From Cohnella ginsengisoli (GTDB lineage: Bacteria > Bacillota > Bacilli > Paenibacillales > Paenibacillaceae), in the NCBI RefSeq assembly GCF_029525555.1, contig NZ_JAPDHZ010000003.1:1736001-1800000 (forward strand): a stretch of 64,000 nucleotides of DNA, given 5' to 3'. The notes under the pieces are model-generated. The model was not told the DNA's origin. It saw only the letters and a list, made by a program, of their open reading frames with translations, and did no database searches. How positions within the stretch are numbered: position 1 is the first letter of the stretch; every line of letters starts with the position of its first letter. This document shows, piece by piece, positions 1-9,470 of this stretch. The translations under genes and the position numbers were made by a program.

Positions 1-89
1 GCCGCCTCCGCCTTCGGGCCCGGCCATACCGCGGCGGCGAATGCCAGCATGGCGGCCGGCAGGGCGCGGAAGCCGGACCTTCTTTTCAT
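1..89 (-). CDS. exported protein, N-terminal fragment
   Basis: Only the first 29 or so codons lie in the window; the gene continues past base 1. The start is ATG at 89-87 with GGAGGAG about 5 bases upstream. The visible residues (MKRRSGFRALPAAMLAFAAA...) form a Sec-type signal peptide: basic n-region, Ala-rich core, and a small-residue run ending near AEA. No lipobox cysteine is seen in this part. The rest of the protein is missing, so no function can be given. The promoter and cre site just upstream suggest a carbon-source-regulated exported protein, for example a glycoside hydrolase or solute-binding protein, but that is inference. Confidence 0.6.
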   Translation of the reverse strand, partial: MKRRSGFRALPAAMLAFAAAVWPGPKAEA

Positions 90-107
90 GGCGGCTCCTC
101 CTATTCA

Positions 108-121
108 TGTAAACGCTTACT
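108..121 (-). promoter_or_regulatory. cre site (CcpA box) in the leader of the partial exported gene
   Basis: TGTAAACGCTTACT matches the Gram-positive cre consensus TGWAARCGYTWNCW at all 14 positions. It lies 19 bases upstream of the start codon and downstream of the predicted promoter, so CcpA binding would act as a roadblock. A LacI-family regulator with a similar operator is an alternative (compare 46154-46171). Confidence 0.7.
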
Positions 122-166
122 AATCCGTATGCGTCGATTCATTATTTAATACCGCTTATGATCTCG

Positions 167-195
167 ATTATAGCTTGATTCGGCGGTCCGTTCAA
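167..195 (-). promoter_or_regulatory. sigma-A promoter for the partial exported gene
   Basis: On the minus strand TTGAAC (195-190) and TATAAT (172-167) are separated by 17 bases, directed at the gene starting at 89. Confidence 0.65.
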
Positions 196-232
196 TCTTT
201 GACCTGTTTCCCCCGGACGGTCGACGGCCTGA

Positions 233-805
233 TTAAAGGCCGCCGATCAACTCGCGAAGCTCGTTTGCGGAAGGCATGCGAAAAGAAACCTTAAGGCCGT
301 CCGCGTCCGAAGAAACGTCCTTGATTCGCACGACCTTCGGCAGCTCCGCCCCCAGCGGGATGACGACGTCGTCGAACCGGTCCGCGGGCAACGGCACGCC
401 CCTGATCGAAGCCTCCTGAACCTCCGCCGTCAGATTGGGCGAAACCCACTTCAACCGGTATACGATGGTCAACCCGACGGGAATCCGATCCTTGATCTTC
501 AAGTTGACGTCCGCAGCCAGACGATCTTCCGCGAGCAAGCGGAACCTGGCGCCCGTGATCAGCACGTCCGGACCGTACATCGGGTTGCGCGCGATCGATT
601 CCTTGGCCAGATTGTTGACGTCGGTCTCGGACAGCACGAGCTCCGTCGACAGGTCCCTGAACATCTGCAAGGCCTTGCTCTCGAGTTTGACCGGCTCGTA
701 GGCCAGGTCCAGACGCTCGGCGGGCTTGATCAATTGATATAATATGACGCTTCCCACGGCGATCAGCACGACGAGGGCAATGAACGCGAACAGCAGTTTT
801 TTCAA
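233..805 (-). CDS. ypmS: YpmS-like membrane-anchored protein (DUF2140)
   Basis: About 190 residues. A single N-terminal membrane segment (LLFAFIALVVLIAVGSVILY) is followed by an extracytoplasmic domain with alternating strands, as in the DUF2140/YpmS family; molecular function is not established. I place the start at TTG 805-803 because AAAGGAGG sits 7 bases upstream. An in-frame ATG at 838 would put that ribosome site inside the gene. It stands alone, divergent from ilvA. Confidence 0.7.
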   Translation of the reverse strand: MKKLLFAFIALVVLIAVGSVILYQLIKPAERLDLAYEPVKLESKALQMFRDLSTELVLSETDVNNLAKESIARNPMYGPDVLITGARFRLLAEDRLAADVNLKIKDRIPVGLTIVYRLKWVSPNLTAEVQEASIRGVPLPADRFDDVVIPLGAELPKVVRIKDVSSDADGLKVSFRMPSANELRELIGGL

Positions 806-864
806 CGGAAAGCCTCCTTTGGACTGATCCTCGCGCAAGCAAGAGCGCGCATCCCGCGCGCGAA

Positions 865-894
865 TTGACTTGTATCCCTTCTTAAGAGTATAAC
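865..894 (+). promoter_or_regulatory. promoter for ilvA
   Basis: TTGACT (865-870) and TATAAC (889-894), 18 bases apart, point at ilvA. The leader is about 110 bases and holds a GC-rich inverted repeat around 964-986 without a clear U-run, so attenuation is possible but unproven. Confidence 0.55.
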
Positions 895-1009
895 ATTAGT
901 AATTCAAACGTCGGACAGGGTTCGATCGCCGCGCGGATCTGACGCCCTGCCCGCGCCACAGCCAGCCGTCCCTTCGGGGGCGGCTATTCATTTAGGATCA
1001 GGAAGGAAG

Positions 1010-2294
1010 ATGATGACCTTGTCAGACTCATTACCCCGCAGCGCACCTGCCTCCATCAGAATGGAGGATATTCTGTTCGCGGCCCATACGCTTCGCGGCG
1101 TCGTGTCCCCCACTCCGCTGCAGTTCAACCAGCGGCTGTCGGCCAAGCACGGCTGCCGGATCCATCTGAAGCGCGAGGACCAGCAGGTCGTGCGCTCCTT
1201 CAAGATTCGCGGCGCCTACAACCTGATCTCCGGCCTGCCGACGGAAGAGCGCGAACGCGGCGTCATTTGCGCGAGCGCCGGCAATCACGCGCAGGGGGGT
1301 CGCCTATTCCTGCGCCGCGCTCGACATTCCGGGCATCATCTACATGCCCGCGACGACGCCGCGCCAGAAGATCGGACAGGTCGAGCTGTTCGGCGGGGAC
1401 AAAGTCGAGGTCAGACTCATCGGCGATACGTTCGACGACGCCTATGCCGAAGCCCAGCGGGCGGTGCGCGAGACGGGCATGACCTTCGTGCACCCTTTCG
1501 ACGATGCGCGCATCATCGCAGGCAACGGAACGGTGGGTAAAGAGATCATGGAGGCTTGCAAGGAACCGGTCGACGTGCTGCTCGTGACGGTCGGCGGAGG
1601 CGGGCTCGCCGCGGGCGTCGCCGCCTACGTCAAAGCCGTCAGCCCGAATACGCGCATCATCGGCGTCGAGCCCGAAGGCGCTCCCTCGATGCTGGCCGCG
1701 ATGGAACGCGGCGAGGTCGTACCGCTCGAAGAGATCGACAAGTTCGTGGACGGCGCCGCCGTCAAGCGAGTCGGCGATCTCACGTATGCGCTGTGCCGAG
1801 ACCTGCTCGACGAAGTGATCGTCGTGCCGGAAGGGCGGGTATGCACGACGATCCTCGAGCTGTACAACGAGCATGCGATCGTCGCCGAACCTGCCGGCGC
1901 GCTGACCGTCGCTGCCTTGCCTATGCTTGCGGAACGGCTGGCCGGCCTCAGCGTCGTCTGCGTCGTTAGCGGCGGCAACAACGATGTCGACCGGATGCAG
2001 GAGATCAAGGAACGCTCGATGATCTACGAAGGACTCAAGCATTACTTCATGGTCAACTTCCCGCAGCGCTCCGGCGCGCTCAGGGAGTTCCTGGACGACG
2101 TGCTCGGGCCGGACGACGACATCGTTCAATTCGAATATACGAAAAAGCATAATAAGGAGAACGGCCCCGCGCTCGTGGGCATCGAGCTCAAGAGTCCGGA
2201 CGACTACGGCCCTCTGGTCGAGCGCATGAACCATAAAGGGTTCCGGTATATGGAGCTGAACAAAGATCCGCTGCTGTTCAACCTGCTGATCTGA
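1010..2294 (+). CDS. ilvA: threonine ammonia-lyase IlvA (apparent frameshift)
   Basis: PLP enzyme that deaminates threonine to 2-oxobutanoate, the first committed step of isoleucine synthesis. The N-terminal catalytic domain has the Schiff-base lysine in SFKIRGAYN and the SAGNHAQG motif. GGGG-type phosphate-binding turns follow (TVGGGGLAAG), and the C-terminal part (FPQRSGALREFLDDVL) is the ACT-like regulatory domain. Repaired length is about 424 residues, typical of the Bacillus enzyme. The frame breaks at the G6 run 1294-1299. With five Gs the reading continues as QGVAYSCAALDIPG, so this is most likely a sequencing insertion. ATG 1010 has GGAAGGA upstream. Confidence 0.93.
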
Positions 2295-2314
2295 CCGGAG
2301 ACCGCAACGCGACT

Positions 2315-2342
2315 TTGATCGCATGCAAATTATGGCTATAAT
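2315..2342 (+). promoter_or_regulatory. promoter for the MFS/TVP38 operon
   Basis: TTGATC (2315-2320), 16-base spacer, TATAAT (2337-2342), directly after the ilvA stop. The downstream operon is therefore probably transcribed independently of ilvA. Confidence 0.65.
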
Positions 2343-2402
2343 GGTGAGGTCATGCATCCCGCCCGCCGCTTGTGCGCCAGAGGGCTTCAAAGGAGAATTC
2401 CG

Positions 2403-3598
2403 TTGAAGACGGCTTCGATCAAATCGATGTTTACCAAAGAAATATCGCTGCTGGCCATCATCCTGTATCTGGTGGAGTTCGTGCGGGGCGCGGCGCTCAT
2501 CGGCTTTTTGCCCATCTACGGCAAGGAGACGCTCGGACTGGACTTGGACGTCATCGGCGCGGCCATTACGGCGCATTACTTGATCGATACGGCGCTTAAA
2601 CTTGGGATGGGTTACCTCGTCCACCGGTTTCACGTCAAAAAAGATCATTAATATCGGCTTGCTCGCCTCCCTGGCCGGGATGGCGCTAATCGGTTGGGCG
2701 GACGTGCCCTGGATCTTCATCTCGGCCGCGGGACTGTACGGACTCGGCATCTCGCCGATCTGGATTTATTGCCTGACCAAGGTCAAGGAGGAAAGCCGCG
2801 GCGCCCAGATGGGCTTCTTGTACATGATCTGGCTCGTCGGCCTCGGCTCCGGTCCCGTCGTCCTTAATCTGGTGCTCGTCCACAGCGAGATAGCGAGTTA
2901 CTGGATCATGGTGCTCGTATCCGCCGGCGCTTGGCTGCTCTCTCTGATGATACCGAAGGAAGCGCACGCCGACGTGGCTGCCGTGCCTTTTCGCAAGCAA
3001 TTGGCCGTGCTCGGCACGCACTTAAAGGACATGCGCCTGCTGCTGCCCGGCATGATCCTGCAGACGCTGGCGGCCGGCATGCTGCAACCGATCCTGCCCA
3101 GCTTCGTAAAAGATCATCTCGGGATGGCTTCCTGGCAATATACGCTGCTCCTGCTTGCCGGCGGCGGCTTCACCGCGCTCGGGCTGATCCCGATGGGCAG
3201 GCTGTCGGACCGGCTGGGGAAAAAGTGGTTTCTGGTCGTCGGCTTCATCCTGTTCGGCGTGGCGCTCTACGGCTTGACGCTCGGACCCGTGACCGTGCTC
3301 GCCTTTGTATGGGCCGTCACGCTCGGGTTGTCCTACGCGGCCGTGCTGCCCGCATGGAACGCGTTGCTCGCGGCTTACGTGCCGCCCGATCAAAAAGGGT
3401 CTCGGCTGGGGCGTACTCTCCGCCGTCGAAGGCGTCGGCGGCCTCCTCGGCCCGATCATCGGAGGCTTCGCGGCCACGGGCTTCGGCGAGCCGTCCGTCG
3501 TGCTCAGCACGGCGGTTATCTTCGCGGTCATCGGCGTCATCTACCTGCTGTTCCCATTCCGCCTGTTCCGCGGGGAAAAGCCCGCACAGCGCATGTGA
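2403..3598 (+). CDS. MFS transporter, 12-TM (two apparent frameshifts)
   Basis: Starts at TTG 2403 with AAAGGAG 7 bases upstream. The repaired protein is about 398 residues with alternating hydrophobic segments. It has the MFS loop motif GRLSDRLGKK after the central loop and a VPPDQKG...GPIIGGF stretch typical of drug- or sugar-type facilitators. The substrate cannot be told. Two homopolymer runs break the frame: A6 at 2637-2642 (HVKK then IINIG) and A5 at 3392-3396 (DQKG then LGWGVLSA). Each is healed by removing one base, so these look like read errors. The downstream TVP38 gene starts 8 bases after its stop. Confidence 0.8.
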
Positions 3599-3606
3599 GG
3601 TAATCT

Positions 3607-4248
3607 ATGCTTCAGCTATTGTCCGACAGAATCGCCGCATTTGCCGCCACGCGCTGGCAGGAGTGGATGACTTATCTAAAAGGCATGAGTCTGGACGATA
3701 TCCAGGCGCTGCTCGACCGCTATTCGGCTCTCGGGCCGCTGCCGGGAATCTTGCTGCCCCTGGCCGAGTCGCTGCTGCCTTTTTTGCCGCTCATCGTCAT
3801 CGTAGTGGGCAATGCCTTGTCCTACGGACTATGGCTTGGCTTCCTTTATTCCTGGATCGGCGCCAGCTGCGGCGCGATCCTCGTCTTCATGCTCGCCCGT
3901 CGCTTCGGCTCCCGCTACGGCGAGCGCATCCGCAAGCGACTGCCCCGCATGGAGCGCCTCTTCTCTTGGGTGGAGCGCAAAGGGTTCACGCCGATTTTTA
4001 TTCTGTCCTGCCTGCCGTTCTCCCCCTCAGCCGTCGTTAATATCGCATCGGGCATCTCCAAAATTCCCACGCATACGTTCGTCACCGCCATCATCATGGG
4101 CAAAGCGGTGATGATCTTCACGCTCTGCTTTCTTGGCCACGATCTGAATGCGCTCGTCCACCAGCCGTGGCGGCTGCTCGTCGCCGCCGTCATCCTCGCC
4201 GCGCTGTGGTTAGCGGGCAAAAGGCTCGAGGGCCGGTACGTGGGCTGA
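3607..4248 (+). CDS. TVP38/TMEM64 (DedA-like) membrane protein
   Basis: 213 residues with about five hydrophobic segments and the SNARE-associated (VTT) domain: a hydrophobic re-entrant region around FLPLIVIVVGNALSYG, then GASCGAILVFMLARRFG, and the FSPSAVVNIASGISK motif. Members of this superfamily act in membrane lipid or undecaprenyl-phosphate handling, but the role of this branch is unknown. It is co-transcribed with the MFS gene (8-base gap, GTGAGG ribosome site). Confidence 0.75.
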   Translation: MLQLLSDRIAAFAATRWQEWMTYLKGMSLDDIQALLDRYSALGPLPGILLPLAESLLPFLPLIVIVVGNALSYGLWLGFLYSWIGASCGAILVFMLARRFGSRYGERIRKRLPRMERLFSWVERKGFTPIFILSCLPFSPSAVVNIASGISKIPTHTFVTAIIMGKAVMIFTLCFLGHDLNALVHQPWRLLVAAVILAALWLAGKRLEGRYVG

Positions 4249-4356
4249 GTTGTCGCGCCGCGCTGCGGGTCGCGGGCGGACCGACATTGGCATCCGAGGC
4301 CGGCATGGAGCTTGGCACAGAGCCTGGCTTCAGATGCCAAAAGTCGCCGATAGCGC

Positions 4357-4452
4357 GGCGTCCTTATGCCGGGCGTCCTTATGCCGGGCGTCCTTATGCC
4401 GGGCGTCCTTATGCCGGGCGTCCTTATGCTGAACGCCCGGCATAAGGACGCC
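4357..4452. repeat. 15-bp tandem repeat x5 plus inverted copy
   Basis: Five head-to-tail copies of GGCGTCCTTATGCCG run from 4357 to 4431; the last reads GCTG at its end. They are followed at 4434-4452 by a 19-base exact reverse complement of the unit junction. The last unit and the inverted copy can form a 13-bp stem. The rest of the 4249-4507 gap shows no gene. All three frames stay open across the array only because of its period. Confidence 0.85.
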
Positions 4453-4507
4453 GTGCGCGTGGCAACCTATCCGGGAGTCGACGATATCACCGGAAGGAGG
4501 GATCGCC

Positions 4508-4651
4508 ATGTCCGGCGAACAACCGTCAGGCGCTCAGATCGAGGCCAGAAAAGCGCAGTCCAAAGCCGATAGAACGGGCTCCGGCAAAGACGCGGCCAGC
4601 CGCCTCCAATCCGAATCCGACCATTCCGCCATGCGCAAGCACGGCAAGTAA
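4508..4651 (+). CDS. small hydrophilic protein, 47 aa
   Basis: ATG 4508 is preceded by a strong AAGGAGGG 7 bases upstream. The product (MSGEQPSGAQIEARKAQSKA...MRKHGK) is rich in Ser, Ala, Lys and Gln, has no hydrophobic segment and is probably disordered. I do not recognise the family. The perfect ribosome site and the neighbouring small gene 23 bases downstream argue that it is real; the two probably form an operon. Confidence 0.55.
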   Translation: MSGEQPSGAQIEARKAQSKADRTGSGKDAASRLQSESDHSAMRKHGK

Positions 4652-4674
4652 TTCTAGCGAGGCGGTGTCTTCAG

Positions 4675-4962
4675 ATGAGCGAAAATAACGAAATGCTGCC
4701 GTTATCGGGCGATAAGGTCGAATCCGACGGCATCTACCGCGACGAGTGGGGACGCGAGCTGAAGCTCGAACGCGGGGACGAATATCCGTCCGACCCGATG
4801 GTCGGCAGCACGGAATGGGAATGGGTCGAGGCGGTATACGACAACCACCACGACGGCGAGACGGACCCGCGCCTGGTCCCTAAGGAAAAGGATATCAACA
4901 AGCAGGAAAAAATCGAACATCCGCGCAGACAGGTGGACCGGGGTTCCAAAGGTTCCACATGA
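4675..4962 (+). CDS. small acidic protein, 95 aa, possibly YjzC-like
   Basis: Soluble and charged. The core (SGDKVESDGIYRDEWGRE, then LKLERGDEYPSD, ending at TEWEWV) recalls the YjzC-type small domain, in which a GxKxPxxGIY segment is followed by a beta-rich GDxFP segment. That match is by eye and weak. AGGCGG-type ribosome site upstream; a strong terminator follows the stop immediately. Confidence 0.55.
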   Translation: MSENNEMLPLSGDKVESDGIYRDEWGRELKLERGDEYPSDPMVGSTEWEWVEAVYDNHHDGETDPRLVPKEKDINKQEKIEHPRRQVDRGSKGST

Positions 4963-5007
4963 AAATCGGCGATCGCCCCCCAGTCGGGTGGCGATCGCCG
5001 ATTTTTT
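4962..5007. terminator. bidirectional rho-independent terminator
   Basis: A 13 to 16 bp perfect stem (AAAATCGGCGATCGCC / GGCGATCGCCGATTTT) with a T6 run on the plus strand overlaps the stop of the 95-aa gene. Confidence 0.85.
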
Positions 5008-5144
5008 GATTGAAGCGAGATTCGGCCGCTAGGCCAACGAATGCGGCCGCTCGGTCGGCGAACAAGGCGGCGATAGTGCCCTTTCGCGCTTATCGGCAAC
5101 GCACGATAAAATGATGGCGAACACTGCGTGATGCTTGCTCCATA

Positions 5145-5217
5145 GTTACACGGTTTCTCCGCGTAACACCGTCCTCCGAGCAACATTTCTCACACAGATA
5201 CGCGGTTTTTCCGCGTA
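5145..5217. repeat. two related hairpins between convergent genes
   Basis: GTTACACGG-N5-CCGCGTAAC (5145-5167) and TACGCGG-T5-CCGCGTA (5199-5217) are two copies of one palindrome. They sit in the otherwise empty space before the stop of the FUSC gene and may be imperfect terminators or a mobile palindrome. Nothing else is visible in 5008-5240. Confidence 0.5.
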
Positions 5218-5240
5218 ACTACCGCTAGTCGTGCGCGCTG

Positions 5241-6296
5241 CTACAGTCCCAGCAGCCGCTCCGAGTCCTCCGTCGAGCCGTCTCTGCGGTCCAGCCAATG
5301 CTCGATCAGCTTGTCGAGCCGGCGCAGCCGCTCCTCATAGGCGTAGATCGCCGAAGCGACGACGGCCAGGCGCGTCTTGTCCGCGCGCTCCATCTCCGCC
5401 GAGCATGCGATGCTCTCCAGGAGCGCGGACGACTCGGGCGGAGGCGCGGAGGCAGAGGCGCCGGGCTTTAGCAGCCCGTCCCATTTCCACATCAAATGCT
5501 CGTGATAGGCGCAGAGCGACTCGATGTGACCGTCAATCTCGCGACGCCACGCCCCGTCCGCAGCCGCGGCAAAGTAGTGTACTTCCACCGCCTCGATCAG
5601 CGTGACGCCCCGCTCCAGCGCGTTCAGCATGCCTTGGTACACGACCAGCAGGCGAGCGCGGTCCGCCCGGGACGCCTTGCGGACGACCCGCTCCTCGGCA
5701 TACAGGTCATAGGCGTCTTCGAGCTTGCGAAGCTGTCCCTTCAACCCCGATAGCTCCCGGTTGAACACGTTCTCGCGAAGCTCGTTGGACACGGCCGTCC
5801 GCAGCAGCAGCGACAGCAGCGTCTGCGACTTTTTCACCTGGGCGACGAACCGGCCGCGATGGCGCGGCGGCGCGATCGCGATGTTGACGACGAAGGCCGT
5901 GACGATGCCCGTCAGCAGCGCCGCCAGCCGGTCCATGACCAGCGGCCAGCCGAGGCCGTGCGCCTCCATCAGGACGACGACGGTCACGACGGTGAGGCCG
6001 ATCGTCTCCTCGGCGCGAAGGCGAATGCAAAGCAGGATCATCAGGACGCTGACGATGCCGATAGACAGCGGGCTGCTGCCGACCAGCCACACCGCGGCGA
6101 TCGCCGCGGCGGCGCCGAGCACGTTGCTCTGCAGCTGTTGGAGCACTTGAACCCAGCTGCGGTAAATCGAAGGCTGGATCATCACGACCGAGGCGATCGC
6201 CGCGATGAGCGGCAGCTTCAGACCGATGAGGCTGCCGATCCAGAGCGCGATCGCTACGGACAGGCCGGTCTTGAATACGCGGGCTCCGATCGTCAA
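5241..6296 (-). CDS. FUSC/ArAE-type aromatic acid exporter family protein
   Basis: 351 residues. Six hydrophobic segments occupy the first 150 residues (VAIALWIGSLIGL, LIAAIASVVMIQPSIYRS and so on), followed by a long cytosolic helical domain, as in the B. subtilis YqjA (DUF939) family. The PSIYRS motif after the second segment is characteristic. The family is linked to export of aromatic or organic anions, but the substrate here is unknown. Starts at TTG 6296 with AAAGGAGG 7 bases upstream; its start overlaps the AlkC stop by TTGA, so translation is coupled. Confidence 0.75.
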   Translation of the reverse strand: MTIGARVFKTGLSVAIALWIGSLIGLKLPLIAAIASVVMIQPSIYRSWVQVLQQLQSNVLGAAAAIAAVWLVGSSPLSIGIVSVLMILLCIRLRAEETIGLTVVTVVVLMEAHGLGWPLVMDRLAALLTGIVTAFVVNIAIAPPRHRGRFVAQVKKSQTLLSLLLRTAVSNELRENVFNRELSGLKGQLRKLEDAYDLYAEERVVRKASRADRARLLVVYQGMLNALERGVTLIEAVEVHYFAAAADGAWRREIDGHIESLCAYHEHLMWKWDGLLKPGASASAPPPESSALLESIACSAEMERADKTRLAVVASAIYAYEERLRRLDKLIEHWLDRRDGSTEDSERLLGL

Positions 6297-7409
6297 GGCG
6301 CCGCCTCCTTTGCAGCCTCCAGCACCACCGCGGTCGTCGCGGTTTCTTTCCCGTTGACGACGAGGGCGAGCGTGTGCGTTCCCGGATAGTGGCGTCTGGT
6401 GGACAGGTCCTTAAAGGAGAGTTTCCTCGTCCCTTCTAACGCACCGCCGCCCGCAACCTGTCGCTCAGCCAGCCTGAACAGCTTGCGGTAGCCGCTCCCC
6501 TCGGCGCTGCGCGGATAGGTCACCGCGAGCTCGAGCCTCAGCTTGCGCGATTCCGCTTCGGGCAACAGCAGCTCCACCGAATAGGCGATCATCACGGCGT
6601 CCCCGATCGCGGCTGCCTCCGGCGAGACGGACCATGCGCGCACGACCGCCTCCGGCGCGGGCAGCAGTCCGAACAGACGCATCGCGTCTTCGTCGGCCCG
6701 GCCCCGGATCAGTCCGCGGCAGGCATGGCGCAGCAGCGCGTCCGTCTGCGGATCGGCCCCGTGCCAGCGGGCCGCCAGCTCCATCACCAGACCGGGATGG
6801 TCCTTGGAGATGTCGTTCAGGTTGTTGGCGACGCTGCGGCGCACGTACTCGGACGGGTCGGCCTTCAGCGCCTCCAGGATCGGCAGGATCGGCGACGGAT
6901 CCCGCTTGAACGCCGGCAGCGCGTCCGCCCACGGCAGCCGCGGACGGCAGCCCTCGCTGGCGAGCCTGCGCACGTGCTCATCCGGATCGGCGCTCCATGC
7001 CCGCATCTGCGCCATCATGCGCGCACAATCCAGCTTGATAAAGGGACGTACCGCGAATTCGGCGGACGACGACCGCGTGAACAGCGCGAGCGCGCGCACG
7101 GACCTGTCCCAGTGGGATAGCCCGAACGACTCGACGAAGTCGGGGAAAAACAAATAAGGAAAGCCGCGGCATTCGTCGGCTATCCCCTCCAAGATATCAA
7201 GCGCACGCTCGTAGTCATCCGGCAGCACGGCGCCAAGCGACAGGGAGATGCGGCGAATGCGCGCCTTGAGAGCGAGCGCTTCCCACCCTTCCGCGAGCGA
7301 GAGGCGCACGAAGCGATCCGTGTCGAACGGCTGCCACGCACGGGTGACCCGAGCCCCGAATTCTCTTAAAAAAAGCTTCGTCGTACATATTTTTAAGCGG
7401 CTCCGCCAC
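6293..7409 (-). CDS. alkC: AlkC-type DNA alkylation glycosylase (apparent frameshift)
   Basis: Non-base-flipping HEAT-like glycosylase that removes N3-alkylated purines. The repaired N-terminus reads VAEPLKNMYDEAF then LREFGARVTRAW; GTG 7409 has GAGGAG upstream. Family blocks are clear: LKARIRRISLSLG, PDFVESFG, the long SEGCRPRLPWADALPAFKRD block and YVRRSVANNLNDISKDHP. The C-terminal part (RKLSFKDLSTRRHYPG) is the Ig-like domain known in AlkC. Frame breaks at A7 7368-7374 (one base too many). Lies between a membrane protein and the FUSC exporter in one operon. Confidence 0.85.
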
Positions 7410-7424
7410 GATAAAACTCCTCCT

Positions 7425-8364
7425 CTATCTGGCGTCTCCATCCCGTATGTCCCGCCGAATCGAAGCTTTATTATACCATGCGGACAGCCGGCCGGTCAGC
7501 ACGGACAGGAACGCCGACGCGAACGCCGTCATCGCGGCGGTCTCCAGGCATTCCTCGATCGTCTGCAGCAGCCGTTCGCTGCTCTTGCCCAGGCTGCGGA
7601 TGTCGATCGTGTCCATCGAGACGGCGCAAAAAGCAAGCACGAGTCCCGCCGCGAAAAAACGCGCGCGGCCCTGCCCTTGCCAAGCAGGCGCCACAACGCC
7701 CATACCGCCGCCAGCCCGCAAACCGCGTACAACGGGATGAGCCAATCGCCCGCTTCCATCCAGGGCAACAGCCGGATGCCCGTCTGCTTCAAGTAGCGGT
7801 CCCGCAGCCGCTCGTGCAGCGCGAACCGCTCGTCGAGCGCCAGCCAGGCGAAGGCCGCGGCCGTGATCGTCCAGCCCCAGGCGCCATGCCTCGCGATCCA
7901 TGCGGACAAACGGGCGGCGCCTGTCCCGGATCGCGCGGCGGGAAGAGATCCGCCGCGCCTTCTCCGTCCGCTCGATAGCGCATCCGGCGCCATCTCCCCC
8001 CGCTTCATGATGACTGTCTTGCGCTGTCTTCCTGGCTTCATTGCTATCTAGCGCACTATTCCCTGCTTCGCGGCTACGCCCGCCGAACGCGCTCCCGTTC
8101 CCTCTTTCTAGCGACGCCGCGAAGGCGTTCAGCGCCGCCACCGCCGCGGCCAGCACGAGCAGCACGCTCTCGAGCCAACCCTGCGGCGTCGTCTCCGCGG
8201 CGACGTAAATCCAATATCGCGGCCAACCGGCTGCGATCATGCCGACCGTGAACAGCAAGACGGCCAGCCATAGCGCCACCAGCAGCCTTTTTCCGGCAGA
8301 CGGCAACTGCCCCCCCTGCCGCCACGCCGCCCGAACCGCTCGCCTCTCTCTCAGACGCTCGCAT
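7425..8364 (-). CDS. polytopic membrane protein of unknown function (three apparent frameshifts)
   Basis: The true start is probably ATG 8364, with AAGGAGG 7 bases upstream. The repaired protein has segments RLLVALWLAVLLFTVGMIAAG and SVLLVLAAAVAALNAFAAS, a charged linker, then ITAAAFAWLALDERFALHE, IPLYAVCGLAAVWALWRLL and a last helix pair containing DTIDIRSLGKSSERLLQTIE. Frame breaks lie at C7 8310-8316, C6 7996-8001 and A6 7654-7659. The first two are healed by deleting a base and the last by adding one. Unrecognised family. It is 15 bases upstream of alkC, so the two share an operon. Confidence 0.55.
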
Positions 8365-8414
8365 GCGCCGACCTCCTTCTCAGGTTCATTTTCAGCTGCA
8401 TCATGCGCCCTGCC

Positions 8415-9380
8415 TTATACCAGATTCAGCGGCTCCCCGGTCGCGAGCCCGCAAATATTGTCTACCCACGTATCGTAACCCCGCTCGAGCACTTCGACGG
8501 AATACCAGGCCGTATGCCCCGTCTGCAGCAGCCGGCCTTCGGCGATCTGCTTCGCCGCGCGATCGTCCTTGTCCGCGATCGGAAACAGATCGTCCACCGC
8601 ATAGCCGCGCAGACGGCCTTCCTCGATCGCGTGCACCACGGCGTAGGGATCGACCAGCGCGCAGCGCGATACGTTAATTAGCGTCGCGCCGCTCTTGATG
8701 CGGGCAAGCTCCGCCTCGCCGAAGGCGGCAGGCCCTTGCCATTGCGCAGGCATATGTAAGCTGACAATGTCGCTGGAGGCGAGCAGCTCGTCGAGGCCGA
8801 CCAGGCGGACGCCCGCCGCGTTTTTCCCGCGAGGGTCGCATGCCAGCACGCGCATCCCGAAGGCGGCGGCCAGCTCCGCGACGCGCGTGCCGATCCGGCC
8901 GAGCCCGACGATGCCGAGCGTTTTGCCGCGCAGCTCGAACCCGAGCACGCTCGTGCCGGGCGGCACGCGACCGCGCACGCGATCCTGGCTCAGGTGGATG
9001 CGCCTGGACATCGTCAGCATCATGCCGAGCGCGTGCTCGGCCACCGAATCCGCCGAGTACTCGGGCAGATGGCTGAGTGCGATGCCGCGGGCGCGCAGCC
9101 AGTCGGTATCGATATAGTCCACGCCGGTCGCGAACACGGCGATGCCTCGGAGCCTTGGCAGACGGGACAGCCAAGAGCCGTCGATCGACGGTACGGAACG
9201 CGGCGTCAGCCCGCACACGTCCGCCTCCTTGAGCATGTCGACGAGGTCGTCGGGCGGAATCGGCCCCTCCGCCGGGAGGAACCGGACATCGGCCGTCTTT
9301 TCCAGCCGCGCGGCTTGGGCTTCCGTAAAGGTGCTTCTGCCTCTAGCCGTGATGATGACGGCCTTCGAGTGGTGGGACAT
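8415..9380 (-). CDS. D-isomer-specific 2-hydroxyacid dehydrogenase
   Basis: 321 residues. An N-terminal substrate-binding half is followed by the Rossmann insert with GLGRIGTR (NAD-binding GxGxxG). A later block, LINVSRCALVDPYAVVHAIE, carries the catalytic arginine of the family signature, and the catalytic histidine lies in QTGHTAWYS near the C-terminus. Reduces a 2-keto acid to a D-2-hydroxy acid or the reverse; the exact substrate cannot be told. GGGAGG precedes ATG 9380. The 90-base gap upstream shows no other gene. Confidence 0.85.
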   Translation of the reverse strand: MSHHSKAVIITARGRSTFTEAQAARLEKTADVRFLPAEGPIPPDDLVDMLKEADVCGLTPRSVPSIDGSWLSRLPRLRGIAVFATGVDYIDTDWLRARGIALSHLPEYSADSVAEHALGMMLTMSRRIHLSQDRVRGRVPPGTSVLGFELRGKTLGIVGLGRIGTRVAELAAAFGMRVLACDPRGKNAAGVRLVGLDELLASSDIVSLHMPAQWQGPAAFGEAELARIKSGATLINVSRCALVDPYAVVHAIEEGRLRGYAVDDLFPIADKDDRAAKQIAEGRLLQTGHTAWYSVEVLERGYDTWVDNICGLATGEPLNLV

Positions 9381-9470
9381 GATCGCTGCCTCCCTTTCAG
9401 GTTCACTTGGATTCTCTTAGTTATAACCCCATTCATCCCTCCTCGAAAGGCGATTGCGGACGCTCTTGCG

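Noticed and set aside
1263..2750. 495-codon open frame antisense to ilvA and the MFS gene
   Set aside because: High GC makes long shadow frames. The plus-strand reading has IlvA motifs, and the antisense product is Arg/His/Asp-rich with no family pattern or ribosome site.
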